This document shows positions 17,925 through 25,984 of a stretch of 64,000 bases of DNA, piece after piece. Below the pieces are notes generated by a model, which saw only the letters and a program-made list of their open reading frames with translations, was not told the origin of the DNA and made no database searches. The first letter of the stretch is position 1. Each line of letters starts with the position of its first letter. Source of the stretch: an uncultured Kordia sp. (GTDB lineage Bacteria > Bacteroidota > Bacteroidia > Flavobacteriales > Flavobacteriaceae); contig NZ_CANLEA010000020.1 of the NCBI RefSeq assembly GCF_947489565.1, forward strand, positions 36,946 to 100,945, read 5' to 3'. The translations under genes were made by a program, and so were the position numbers.

Positions 17925-18635
17925 ATGAAGAAAAATATAGTAACTACTTTCGTAATTACACTGCTACTATTAAGTATTGTATTTGCATTACCTAAAGAAA
18001 AAACGAAATATACATTACAAGTAGCATCGAATATTGAAATACAGCAAGACACTATGTTTACTTATGGAAAAGCATTATTTAAAGAGAATTGCAGAGCCTG
18101 TCATTCACAAGATATGATTCGTACATCAACAGCACCGCCATTAGGAGGCGTAACGAAGAAACGAAACAAAGAATGGTTATACAAATTCACCAAAAACTCA
18201 TTAAAAATGTATAAAGAAGGAGATAGTCTTGCTGTAGCCATAGGTGATGAATATTGGGGATTAATGACATCCTTTCCAATGTTAGCGGATAAGGATTTAG
18301 ATAAAATCTATTATTATGTAGAAAAGCGTTATGAAATGTCGCTACAAGGAATTCCAGTCCCAATAGAATTTGAATTTAAAGCAGCTGAAAACAACAATGC
18401 CAAAGCTTGCACGCATATTTTAATTGATAAAGAAGATATTTTAAACGTATCCGTTTCAAAGACCAGACATTGGACATTTAGTTGCAAACGTACATCACAC
18501 AGCAAATCTAACTGGAAAAAAACTACGTTAAAGGCAATGTTTGATTATGATAAATCTGTCAATGAAATAGCAGCTTTAGTACATGATTTTTCAGCTTTTA
18601 GAAGCTCTAAAACTTCCTATTGGGATTTTAAGTAA
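17925..18635 (+). CDS. exported monohaem c-type cytochrome
   Basis: 236 residues. N-terminal signal segment 1-21 (VITLLLLSIVFALP). A cytochrome c domain at about 44-145 has the haem-binding NCRACHS at about 58-63, APPLGG after it, and a probable axial Met in MTSFPML. The C-terminal 90 residues (from about 150) contain CTHILIDKED and FSCKRTS and have no recognised domain. It should act in the periplasm as an electron carrier. It stands alone between the ada terminator and a frameshifted gene, so no partner oxidase or dehydrogenase can be named. Confidence 0.75.
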   Translation: MKKNIVTTFVITLLLLSIVFALPKEKTKYTLQVASNIEIQQDTMFTYGKALFKENCRACHSQDMIRTSTAPPLGGVTKKRNKEWLYKFTKNSLKMYKEGDSLAVAIGDEYWGLMTSFPMLADKDLDKIYYYVEKRYEMSLQGIPVPIEFEFKAAENNNAKACTHILIDKEDILNVSVSKTRHWTFSCKRTSHSKSNWKKTTLKAMFDYDKSVNEIAALVHDFSAFRSSKTSYWDFK

Positions 18636-18719
18636 GTCTCATGGTATCACATATAAAACAAGTGAAGTTATATAGAAATTTTTATCAGTGTTACACAAAA
18701 TATAATTAAAGAAAAACCA

Positions 18720-19215
18720 ATGGATAGAAAAGAAATTATAGATAAAAAACAGCTTTTTGAACTGATTGAATTCATCTTTACAGACACTAAAAACGAGTTT
18801 TATGAATCCTATTCAGAAATGGAAAAAAGAGCTTGTTCGAATGCATACATTTTCGGAGTTTCAACACTATTTTGAAAATGGAATCGCGAATGGAAAAGTA
18901 CATTTCGGATTTGGCATTTATCATCCTGAATCCAAAGGTAAATTCTTCACTTCAAAAATAGCACTTGATCCAAAATATTGTAACGGAAACACATTTCGGT
19001 ATAGAATAGATGGTTGGGCAATCATTGCGATTCACCTTGATTTACAAAATGGAGAAAACCAGATGGAATGTAATATATCTGTAAACTCAAAGGAAAGAGC
19101 TAAAGATTGGAATAATACAAATCCTGAATTTGGAAATCCTGAATTATGGGATTGGAAGTTTGTAAAAAGTAACGCTCAAAAAATAATTAATCAACTCAAA
19201 AAAGTGGCGAAGTAA
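18720..19215 (+). pseudogene. hypothetical protein interrupted by a one-base frameshift
   Basis: From the ATG at 18720 the frame encodes 51 residues (MDRKEIIDKKQLFELIEFIF ... YIFGVSTLF) and stops at TGA 18873-18875. The next frame then carries the rest (FENGIANGKVHFGFGIYHPE ... WDWKFVKSN ... KKVAK) to 19215. Deleting one T from TTTT at 18870-18873 joins them into a smooth 165-residue protein (STLF-ENGI). The second frame alone would need a TTG at 18766 and an N-terminus with no ordinary start. So either the gene is broken or the T run is a sequencing error. No known domain is recognised; it looks cytoplasmic. Confidence 0.6.
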
Positions 19216-19252
19216 GGAAAATAACCGCCAATCATATCAAAGCACAAAACAT

Positions 19253-19296
19253 AAAAAATCCGCAATGTTCATTTTAGAATATTGCGGATTTTTTTA
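19253..19296 (+). terminator. terminator after the frameshifted gene
   Basis: Perfect 14-base arms AAAAAATCCGCAAT and ATTGCGGATTTTTT around a 14-base loop. The stem words match the terminator after ada. Confidence 0.75.
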
Positions 19297-19417
19297 TATC
19301 ATCTAAAAGTTGTCGCTTTTGCGGGAACAAATACAATTGCGCAGCAATCCAAAGAGCTCCAATTTCGCAGAAACAATTCTAAAAGCGAAGAGGTCTAACA
19401 GCAAAGCGCTCTAAAAC

Positions 19418-20308
19418 CTAAAGAACCGGTTCCACCGTATATCCTTGCTTTCTCAATAAGTTAATCACACCTTGATCTCCTGGCAAATGCAACGCACCAA
19501 CACCAATAAAAGCAGGCGCTTCTTTTGTAATATTCTCAATTAATGGAATCCAATTTCTATTGCGTTGATCTACTAAATTATCTTGAAAATCTGCTTCCAA
19601 ACCTTGTTCTGTCATCACAGATAACAAACCTTCCAAATCTTCTGCATTGTAATATTTGGTCATTTCTTCAAAGCTTTTTTTGCTTTCATCCATGCCGCTA
19701 GTTGCCATTTCTACCAATGATTTCAATTGTTCTTCGTATGGAATATTATCAAATACTTTCATTTGATCAGCAATCGTTTCCAAGCCAATAACATCTTCTT
19801 TTTGTTCTTTAGCAACTTTCATAAACTCAGTTTCATACGCAGTTCCATTATCACAAACAGCCATTTTTGCTGTAATTGCTGAGGTAATTGCTAGCGGTTT
19901 CATAGTATTGAAAAACTTTAAATCCATACCAACTTGTTCTTGGAAAAAATCTGATAGGGTTTTATAATCTTTATCATTCATCAAGCCTTTGATGGTTTTG
20001 CCATCTTCCAAAAAGATATGCTTCATCATATCTGCTTGCAATTTAGGATCGGACATGTCAATCTCTAACACCAAACGTTCAGTCTCATCAAATGCTTTTC
20101 TAAGCTTATCTGTATAATTATAATCACAGGTTAGGTGAATAGTTCCGTATAGATAAGAAGGTTTTTCTAAACCATTTCCAGAAATTTTCCAGAGTAACGA
20201 ATTTTCTAATTTTGCAGTTGTAGTACTTTTAGCAACAGATTTGCTAGAATTACAACTCATAAATAATGCGAGTACAGAAAGTACTAATAGGGACAGTTTT
20301 TTATTCAT
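19418..20308 (-). CDS. TraB/GumN family lipoprotein
   Basis: 296 residues. Lipoprotein signal with lipobox FMSC (Cys about 19). The TraB/GumN domain fills the rest: SYLYGTIHL near 53-60, VLEIDMSD, and near the C-terminus GVGALHLPGDQGVINLL with the paired His/Glu-type motifs of this putative metallopeptidase-like fold. Substrates of bacterial members are not established. Repeats of the TCTAACAGC type lie directly after its stop on the sense side, as with several other minus-strand genes here. Confidence 0.8.
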   Translation of the reverse strand: MNKKLSLLVLSVLALFMSCNSSKSVAKSTTTAKLENSLLWKISGNGLEKPSYLYGTIHLTCDYNYTDKLRKAFDETERLVLEIDMSDPKLQADMMKHIFLEDGKTIKGLMNDKDYKTLSDFFQEQVGMDLKFFNTMKPLAITSAITAKMAVCDNGTAYETEFMKVAKEQKEDVIGLETIADQMKVFDNIPYEEQLKSLVEMATSGMDESKKSFEEMTKYYNAEDLEGLLSVMTEQGLEADFQDNLVDQRNRNWIPLIENITKEAPAFIGVGALHLPGDQGVINLLRKQGYTVEPVL

Positions 20309-20484
20309 AAATTAAATTTAATGCGTCTGGGAACGCTCTTTTTTTTGATAAAGATACTAAAAATATATGCGTAGACTTGGAAAGCACACTCGAAGTCAAT
20401 TTGAAATGCTTATATTATTTTTTTTAGTTTTTTAGATTAAAAATTCGATATTTGTATTTCACAAAAGCGCAAAGGATAGAGGCA

Positions 20485-20520
20485 TTGTTGAAGCTCCTCG
20501 CAGAGAGCGACTGCCGAAAG
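20485..20520. repeat. inverted copy of the 10033-10078 repeat
   Basis: TTGTTGAAGCTCCTCG-CAGAGAGCGACT is the reverse complement of 10050-10078 with one or two changes, followed by CCGAAAGCC in place of TCGAAAGCG. Confidence 0.65.
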
Positions 20521-20582
20521 CCTGACTGCATAAACACTGAGCGGAGTCGAAGTGTGTTGCAGATGCGCCAAAATATCAAATT

Positions 20583-20765
20583 ATGGGAATGAATAAAAAT
20601 ACAGTATTAGGTTGGGCTACATTAATAATGATCATAGTCGGCGTAGGTTTAATTGCACTCGGTGCTTTTCGCTATGACGATGTTGCAGGCTACGGCTTTG
20701 CAGCGGTTGGTGTAGGATTTTTTTCTATAGCGTGGGTTTTTAACGCACTAAAAGGTAGAGTATAA
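20583..20765 (+). CDS. small two-helix membrane protein (CAL67264-like)
   Basis: 60 residues from the ATG at 20583, or 58 from the ATG at 20589 (MNKNTVLGW), which is equally likely. Two hydrophobic helices, about 9-28 and 35-54, with a short FRYDDVAGYG turn. It resembles a short membrane protein family widespread in flavobacteria, of unknown function. A strong terminator follows, so it is its own transcription unit. Confidence 0.65.
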   Translation: MGMNKNTVLGWATLIMIIVGVGLIALGAFRYDDVAGYGFAAVGVGFFSIAWVFNALKGRV

Positions 20766-20792
20766 AATAAATAACCAAATACAATACATGAT

Positions 20793-20823
20793 AAAGCTTC
20801 CATATGTTGGAAGCTTTTTTTTG
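20793..20823 (+). terminator. terminator after the small membrane protein gene
   Basis: Arms AAAGCTTCCA and TGGAAGCTTT around 5 bases, then a T8 tract. Confidence 0.8.
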
Positions 20824-20913
20824 TTTTAAAAATGAAAATGTAAATGAAAAATTGTAGATTTAACTCTCTAAATATAAAGGCAACTCTTTCTATTTAAAAA
20901 GCAATATAATTTC

Positions 20914-21444
20914 ATGGAGTTAGAGATACTCATTGAACAATTTCAAAATAAAGACGCCAAAGCTTTTGAATCGTTATATGAAATGTATAACGAAAGTATT
21001 TTTGGTGTGATAAATACGATTGTCAAAAATGATGATATTGCTGCAGAAGTACTACAAGATGTTTTTATAAAAGCATGGAATAAATCGGATGCGTATACCG
21101 CAAAGAAAGGTCGTTTTTTTACATGGTTGCTCAATATTGCCCGAAACGCTGCTATTGACAAAGTCCGTTCAAAATCATTTAAAAACGCACAACAAAACCA
21201 AGACATTGATTTCTTCGTACATAGTATTGAAAGCAATGATAATTTAGAGCAAAAAATCAACGCAATTGGCATTAAAAAATACATTGGGAAGCTTGCTGAA
21301 AAATGCAAGCAGCTCATTGATTTGATATATTTTAAAGGATTCACACAAAAGGAAACCGCAGAAACACTCGAAATCCCGTTAGGAACTGTTAAAACTAGAA
21401 ATAGAAATTGCATAAGTGAACTTAGAAAAGCACTAGAAGTATAA
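20914..21444 (+). CDS. ECF-type RNA polymerase sigma factor
   Basis: 176 residues. Sigma region 2 at about 10-80 (DAKAFESLYEMYNESIF; VLQDVFIKAWNKSDAY; ARNAAIDKVRS) and region 4 at about 120-175 with the helix-turn-helix FTQKETAETLEIPLGTVKTRNRN. ECF sigma factors redirect RNA polymerase to a small regulon when released by an anti-sigma factor. The stop codon TAA overlaps the ATG of the next gene by one base, so the pair is translationally coupled. Confidence 0.9.
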   Translation: MELEILIEQFQNKDAKAFESLYEMYNESIFGVINTIVKNDDIAAEVLQDVFIKAWNKSDAYTAKKGRFFTWLLNIARNAAIDKVRSKSFKNAQQNQDIDFFVHSIESNDNLEQKINAIGIKKYIGKLAEKCKQLIDLIYFKGFTQKETAETLEIPLGTVKTRNRNCISELRKALEV

Positions 21445-22256
21445 TGGATAGCAAGGAATACATAGCATCTGGAATATTAGAACTGTATGTAGCAGGCGCG
21501 CTTTCTGAACAAGAAAACGAGCAAGTGCATGCTATGATGCAACAGTATCCGGAAGTGAAGCAAGAAGTGCTTTCTATTGAAGCTGCTATTGTAGGTTTGA
21601 CTGCGGCAACGGACCACAGAAAAACAACGATTCCTTTTAGTTCAATTCAAGAGAAATTACAACTTTCGGAGAATGATACGAAGGAAACACCTGTAATTCC
21701 AATCAAACCGAAACCATCGCTATTTAGTTATGTTGGTTGGGCAGCAGCGATTGTATTTGCGGCAGGCTTGGTATTTACTATGATGTTGAAAAACGATGTA
21801 GAATCGCAAATAGAAATTGTACGAGCTGAAAGAGAAGCTTTAAAAGAACAAATATATCAAGCAAATAGCGATTTAACAGCGGCAAACGAGTTGTTGAATG
21901 TATTACGAACCAAAGACATCATTTCGGTGCCACTTGGCGGACAAGCCGTTTCTCCAGATTCATACGCCAAAGTATATTGGGATAAAAGTGCGAACAATGT
22001 CTACTTAGATTTACAAGGATTGCCAGTACCACCGCCAGGAAAAGTATATCAAGTTTGGTCTTTAAAGTTAGATCCGCTAACGCCAACGAGTTTAGGTGTC
22101 ATCGAAGATTTTACTACAGATACAGACAAAGTGTTTGATTTACAAAATGTGAACGAATCTGAAGCTTTCGGAATTACCCTTGAACCAGCAGGTGGAAGTG
22201 AATCACCAACAATGGAACAACTCTATACGCTTGGAGTTGTAGCTTCGAATCCATAA
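21444..22256 (+). CDS. RskA-type anti-sigma factor
   Basis: 270 residues. N-terminal cytoplasmic zinc-finger-like region (ASGILELYVAGALSEQENEQV, about 6-26) that would hold the sigma factor, one membrane helix at about 92-113 (YVGWAAAIVFAAGLVFTMML), a coiled coil (about 120-155) and a periplasmic RskA C-terminal domain from about 165 (YAKVYWDKSANNVYLDL; PPPGKVYQVW; FGITLEPAGGS). Such proteins inhibit their partner sigma factor until proteolysis. The HxxxCxxC zinc motif is not present, so binding would be zinc-independent. Confidence 0.88.
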   Translation: MDSKEYIASGILELYVAGALSEQENEQVHAMMQQYPEVKQEVLSIEAAIVGLTAATDHRKTTIPFSSIQEKLQLSENDTKETPVIPIKPKPSLFSYVGWAAAIVFAAGLVFTMMLKNDVESQIEIVRAEREALKEQIYQANSDLTAANELLNVLRTKDIISVPLGGQAVSPDSYAKVYWDKSANNVYLDLQGLPVPPPGKVYQVWSLKLDPLTPTSLGVIEDFTTDTDKVFDLQNVNESEAFGITLEPAGGSESPTMEQLYTLGVVASNP

Positions 22257-22287
22257 ACAAAAAGATATAATTTACGGGAACAAAAAA

Positions 22288-22318
22288 TCACGGTTAGAAT
22301 TTGTTGTTCTAACCGTGA
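22288..22318 (-). terminator. terminator between convergent genes
   Basis: Perfect 12-base arms TCACGGTTAGAA and TTCTAACCGTGA around a 7-base loop; on the minus strand it is followed by TTTTTTG, so it best serves the minus-strand peptide gene at 22361. Confidence 0.7.
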
Positions 22319-22360
22319 CTTGAATTGTATTCATTAGAAAGATGATCTATCTAATCTGCG

Positions 22361-22495
22361 TTAGTTACAACAATTCGATTTACATGTACAGCAATCACAA
22401 GTACAATCCTCGTCTTGCATTCCTCCTTTAATGTCTTCTAAATTACAGACTGCTGTTTTGTTTAATTTCAATGTTTTAATACTGTTTTTTTTCAT
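22361..22495 (-). CDS. 44-residue GG-leader precursor with a cysteine-dense core
   Basis: ATG at 22495-22493, TAA at 22363-22361. The leader MKKNSIKTLKLNKTAVCNLE DIKGG is the family leader ending in GG after 25 residues. The core MQDEDCTCDCCTCKSNCCN is 19 residues long with seven cysteines and only three Ser/Thr. The Cys content is too high for lanthionine rings with the available Ser/Thr, so disulfides, metal-thiolate binding or another Cys modification is more likely. A terminator lies 40 bases downstream. It is too short for standard gene calls but the leader match and ATG are clear. Confidence 0.75.
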   Translation of the reverse strand: MKKNSIKTLKLNKTAVCNLEDIKGGMQDEDCTCDCCTCKSNCCN

Positions 22496-22696
22496 GGTAT
22501 TTATATTTAAATGGTTAATAATACAATAAAGGTATGTCTTAAATTAAGAAAAGTATTACATTTATACCATACTATTTTACTCTTATTGTAAGTTAAATAA
22601 TATAAAAATAAAGAATTAACCCTACTTTGAATATTGTTTAAACGTAAGATTTATCTTATTTTTAAGGTGTTACTGCTTTTTAATTTGTAAAATATA

Positions 22697-22742
22697 AAAA
22701 AGCGAACCACATATTGACAAGCTCAATGTGAAGTCCGCTTTT
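22697..22742 (-). terminator. terminator of the 22781-23017 peptide gene
   Basis: Interrupted stem AAAAGCG...CACAT.TTGA with TCAATGTG...CGCTTTT, about 40 bases downstream of the stop on the minus strand and followed by a T-rich stretch there. Confidence 0.5.
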
Positions 22743-22780
22743 CCAAGGATATTTCCTTTTTCAGTATTACTAATTCTTTA

Positions 22781-23017
22781 TCAACAATAGTCAGTTTCGC
22801 ATAAAAAATCTGTATGACATTCAGGGACTTCCGAAAGATGACAATCAGGTTGTTCAGTATGATGTGGGCATCTGTGTGGTTCTAGAGAGTGACAATCTAT
22901 GACACTAGGAGGGCAACCTCTTGTAAAATTTGGATCTGTTCCTCCGTAAATCTTTTTTCCGTTCAATATAGAAATTGTTTGTTTTCTAAAACGCAGACTC
23001 TTTAAGTTTGTTTTCAT
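22781..23017 (-). CDS. GG-leader precursor with a Cys/His-repeat core
   Basis: 78 residues. Leader MKTNLKSLRFRKQTISILNG ends KKIYGG at 26. The 52-residue core has eight Cys and seven His, arranged quasi-periodically: DCHSLEPHRC, HHTEQPDC, HLSEVPEC, HTDFLC, ETDYC. The recurring C-H and P-x-C units look like metal ligands. Only a few Ser/Thr are present. Leader and GG site put it in the same precursor family as the other peptides here, but the core is unrelated. It is one of three such genes within 2.1 kb, all on the minus strand. Confidence 0.72.
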   Translation of the reverse strand: MKTNLKSLRFRKQTISILNGKKIYGGTDPNFTRGCPPSVIDCHSLEPHRCPHHTEQPDCHLSEVPECHTDFLCETDYC

Positions 23018-23139
23018 GATATAAAGTTTAAGTTGGACAATACTTTAAGGTAAAAAAACGAATTGAGAAGTTGTTACGTGAAAACCGTAATTATCAGATA
23101 ATCAGTATGTTTTGGGCTTTTAGATATAAAAGAGAACTT

Positions 23140-23262
23140 CTACGGTTCACTTTTTGTTAGTTGTATATACAGCTCTTTAACAAACCCAAGAGCCTCTATT
23201 AAAGAAAGAGCTACAATAATCATTGCTACATCCTGTGAGCTGATTACTAGTGCTTGTGCCAT
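23140..23262 (-). CDS. possible 40-residue hydrophobic peptide
   Basis: ATG at 23262-23260, TAG at 23142-23140. The sequence (MAQALVISSQDVAMIIVALS ...) has one continuous hydrophobic helix over residues 12-28 and a polar C-terminus (LTKSEP). It has no leader or GG site and no homologue I recognise. It lies 121 bases upstream of the Cys/His peptide gene on the same strand, inside the peptide island, which is the only reason to consider it real; an export or immunity role would be speculation. Confidence 0.25.
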   Translation of the reverse strand: MAQALVISSQDVAMIIVALSLIEALGFVKELYIQLTKSEP

Positions 23263-23409
23263 CAATTTTTATATAATGTTAACGATTTAAAACTTCTTCT
23301 TTATCATGGTATAATTTTTGGTGAAACAATACCTAATATGTATTAAAAAGCAGCAGAAGCAGTAGTGATGTGCTTCAATACGAATATGAATAACCAACCA
23401 ATTCCTTAA

Positions 23410-24123
23410 ATGAAAAATATAAAACTTTTGTATGTATGGTTTCTTTTTGGCTTTCTTTTTACAGCATGTAATCAGACGCAAGTGAAAAGTGAAGTTCATC
23501 AGTCTAAATACTGTACGAATCAAATGAGTTTGTTTTCAGTTCCAGATTCGCTCAAAAAAATAACAATAGATTATCAATTGGAAGCGAAGCCTTTATTAAA
23601 ATCTATTGAAGAAAAATTGGATACAAATGTATGCGGAGAACTTGTTGGTTTTGGATTAATTCTGGAAAATGAAGATGTAGTCAAAGTGAAGTATCGAAAA
23701 ATGTGTGATGATGGAATGATAAGTTGTTATTTGGGACGGAAGGAAGCAAACGTAATTTTAAACTTAAAAGGTTTATTATTAATAGAACATGAAATTGTTC
23801 CGATGGATAGTGTCAAATTTTGGATGCGTAAAAATTTCTTGAAGAAGAAAGTTATAAAGTATAAACGAACTTCCGTTTTATGGGATGTGGAAACACCAAA
23901 AGATAGTATTGAAAAAGCATTTGCGGCGATTAGAGATGGTTATTTGTTAGTTTATGAAAACTTAGCGCAAGAATTGTTTTCTAAGAAAATCTGCGAGCTA
24001 AAGACTTCAGAAATAGATACCTTAAAAAAGCGATTGCCGTTTACAGTAGAATTAGATTTAAAAAGAACAATTTTGCTTCCGCCACCACCGCCGCCAATTG
24101 AAACGACTGAAGAAGAAGAATAA
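23410..24123 (+). CDS. hypothetical lipoprotein
   Basis: 237 residues. Lipoprotein signal (FLFGFLFTAC, Cys at about 20). The mature part is mixed alpha/beta with four or more Cys (KYCTNQ, NVCGEL, MCDDG, SCYLG, KICELK) and a proline-rich tail (PPPPPPIE) ending in an acidic stretch. I do not recognise a family. It lies on the plus strand in the middle of an island of minus-strand peptide genes; whether it is linked to them is unknown. Confidence 0.65.
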   Translation: MKNIKLLYVWFLFGFLFTACNQTQVKSEVHQSKYCTNQMSLFSVPDSLKKITIDYQLEAKPLLKSIEEKLDTNVCGELVGFGLILENEDVVKVKYRKMCDDGMISCYLGRKEANVILNLKGLLLIEHEIVPMDSVKFWMRKNFLKKKVIKYKRTSVLWDVETPKDSIEKAFAAIRDGYLLVYENLAQELFSKKICELKTSEIDTLKKRLPFTVELDLKRTILLPPPPPPIETTEEEE

Positions 24124-24155
24124 CAAAAAAGACACTTCCTAAAAAGCGCCTTTTC
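24124..24155. terminator. terminator-like repeat, copy 1
   Basis: GACACTTCCTAAAAAGCGCC flanked by A and T runs; nearly identical to 24446-24476. The two copies bracket the peptide gene at 24188-24373. Confidence 0.55.
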
Positions 24156-24187
24156 ATTAAAACTAATTGTGTTGAGTATACATGTTT

Positions 24188-24373
24188 TTAATCATCACAG
24201 ATATTCCAAATACTTTCAGTATTACAACCTGGTACATACGAAAATTTACAAATGATTTGTCCATTTGGAAGTGGATACGATGTAAATACTGAACCGCCTT
24301 TTAGTGAGCTTGGATCAAAATTTGAAATCTCTGTTTTGTTTAATCTTAACGTTTTTAGATTCTTTTTTTTCAT
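24188..24373 (-). CDS. GG-leader precursor peptide
   Basis: 61 residues. Leader MKKKNLKTLRLNKTEISNFD, then PSSLKGG (GG at 26-27). The 34-residue core SVFTSYPLPNGQIICKFSYV-PGCNTESIWNICDD has three Cys and six Ser/Thr, a ratio that would suit one to three lanthionine-type rings. No modifying enzyme is nearby. It lies between two copies of a terminator-like repeat and converges with the lipoprotein gene. Confidence 0.72.
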   Translation of the reverse strand: MKKKNLKTLRLNKTEISNFDPSSLKGGSVFTSYPLPNGQIICKFSYVPGCNTESIWNICDD

Positions 24374-24445
24374 GGTAGTATGTTTTTGATTATACTATAA
24401 ATCTACTGAAAGTCAACAGTTTTGTGTTACGGTATGACCATAAAA

Positions 24446-24476
24446 CAAAAAGACACTTCCTAAAAAGTGCCTTTTC
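24446..24476. terminator. terminator-like repeat, copy 2
   Basis: AGACACTTCCTAAAAAGTGCC with A and T flanks; better base pairing (CACTT/AAGTG) than copy 1 at 24124. Confidence 0.55.
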
Positions 24477-24526
24477 AATAAAAACCAATCGCCTAACAAA
24501 AAGTTAGTTCTTACAAATTATGGGGA

Positions 24527-25822
24527 CTATAATCGTTCTATTTTTTGAGTCATTATTGGACCTAATTCAAAACTGCTTTCCAACAATTCAGATTTGATAT
24601 CTTGTATGGTTGCGGTTTCTCCGTTTGCTTTTAAAATTTCTGCTACATGATACATGGCAACAGGTTCAAACGTTTTATCAATTATATGTGCTTTTACAAT
24701 GTCGAGGGCTTTTGCAGCATCACCTTGTAAATGATATGTCCAAGCTAATAAATCGTACGCTTGCGGAGTTGGACGAAGTTCAATTTCCTGTTGCGCTATT
24801 TCTAAAGCCTTTTCTGTATTGTTCAATTCTTCCGAAAGAACAGAAATCGCATACGAAGTATACATAACTCCATATTTTTCATCTTCAATAGCTTTCATAA
24901 ACGCTGCAATATTTTTTTCTTTTTCCGCATTTTCTCCCATGAATTCCGCAATCTCAGCCTTTAACAAGTAATAATCTGGAGCTTTGTGTTGTGACATGAT
25001 GGTATTTAAAATTCGCAATGCTTCCGTTGGATTTTTTTCATGTGAAAATACAATCCAAGCAATTCCTTTTTTAGCATATGCGTCGTTTGGATCTAATTCC
25101 AAGGCTTTTAAATAATGTTCATACGCATCTTTAATGCTGCCGGCATGACCGTAAAAATCAGCCAAGTTTGTATATGACCATTGCTGTAGCGCAGTATTAT
25201 TTGCTGCTTCGGCTTTCCACATTGCTTTTTCCATCATTTTGATGGCAGCCAGTAATTTTCCTTTATGATCGTACCATTTTGACAATCGGATCATGGCATC
25301 AAAACTGTTTTCATTCTTAAAAATGTTGAGGTAGGTTTCTGCTTCTTGTATATTTCCTAATTCTAAATGTACATCAAACAGCATCTTTTGTGTCGCTTGA
25401 AGGTTCTCGCCCAATACTTCTGCATTTTGCAATAACACCAAGGCTTCTTGAAAGCGATGTTGGGAAATATAATTGCGCGTCAAGCTTCTAATATATCCTG
25501 CATTTTGATACTTTGTACGTTCATTTACCAATTCTAAATGACGTGCAGCTTCCGCTAAATGTGTAATGTTTCCTGTGGCGTTAAATAACTGTGTTTCTGC
25601 CTTCGCAATTTTGCTATGATACGGATATTGATTTGGAGATTTCTCTAGTTTTTCTGACCAAAACTTATGAATTTCAGTAGCAGTTTGTGTTGTTCTGTTT
25701 TCAGCGATGTCTAAATATGTATTGTACGATTTTGACGCAGTAATTTTTTGTGATGGAGTAGATGTGCAGCTCATCATAAGCATGCATACTCCAAGAATTT
25801 GAAAGGCGATTTTGGTATTCAT
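24527..25822 (-). CDS. TPR-repeat lipoprotein
   Basis: 431 residues from the ATG at 25822; the longer frame to 25909 adds 29 residues that do not fit a signal peptide, whereas MNTKIAFQILGVCMLMMSC is a clean lipoprotein signal (Cys at 19). The rest is helical with tetratricopeptide repeats, clearest at about 220-290 (ALQQWSYTNLADFYGHAGSI; YEHYLKALELDPNDAYAKKG) and 360-400 (ALEIAQQEIELRPTPQAYDLLAW). TPRs are protein-binding scaffolds. It is the last gene of a minus-strand group after the two DUF4331 genes, a neighbourhood that suggests common function. Confidence 0.75.
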   Translation of the reverse strand: MNTKIAFQILGVCMLMMSCTSTPSQKITASKSYNTYLDIAENRTTQTATEIHKFWSEKLEKSPNQYPYHSKIAKAETQLFNATGNITHLAEAARHLELVNERTKYQNAGYIRSLTRNYISQHRFQEALVLLQNAEVLGENLQATQKMLFDVHLELGNIQEAETYLNIFKNENSFDAMIRLSKWYDHKGKLLAAIKMMEKAMWKAEAANNTALQQWSYTNLADFYGHAGSIKDAYEHYLKALELDPNDAYAKKGIAWIVFSHEKNPTEALRILNTIMSQHKAPDYYLLKAEIAEFMGENAEKEKNIAAFMKAIEDEKYGVMYTSYAISVLSEELNNTEKALEIAQQEIELRPTPQAYDLLAWTYHLQGDAAKALDIVKAHIIDKTFEPVAMYHVAEILKANGETATIQDIKSELLESSFELGPIMTQKIERL

Positions 25823-25984
25823 TAGTTTGACTTTTATAAAAGTTAAGCTAACTCCGTTGAAAAGCGGAGTCTTGTTTGTATAGTTACATATAATTTTAAA
25901 AGAGAGCACCTAGTTTGATCGTTCAACTAAAAAACACGTTAAATTGTGTGACTAAATGCTCTCGTAGCAAATCAGATAATTAAA

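Noticed and set aside
18766..19215. 149-residue ORF starting at TTG
   Set aside because: Better explained as the 3' part of a frameshifted gene that starts at 18720.
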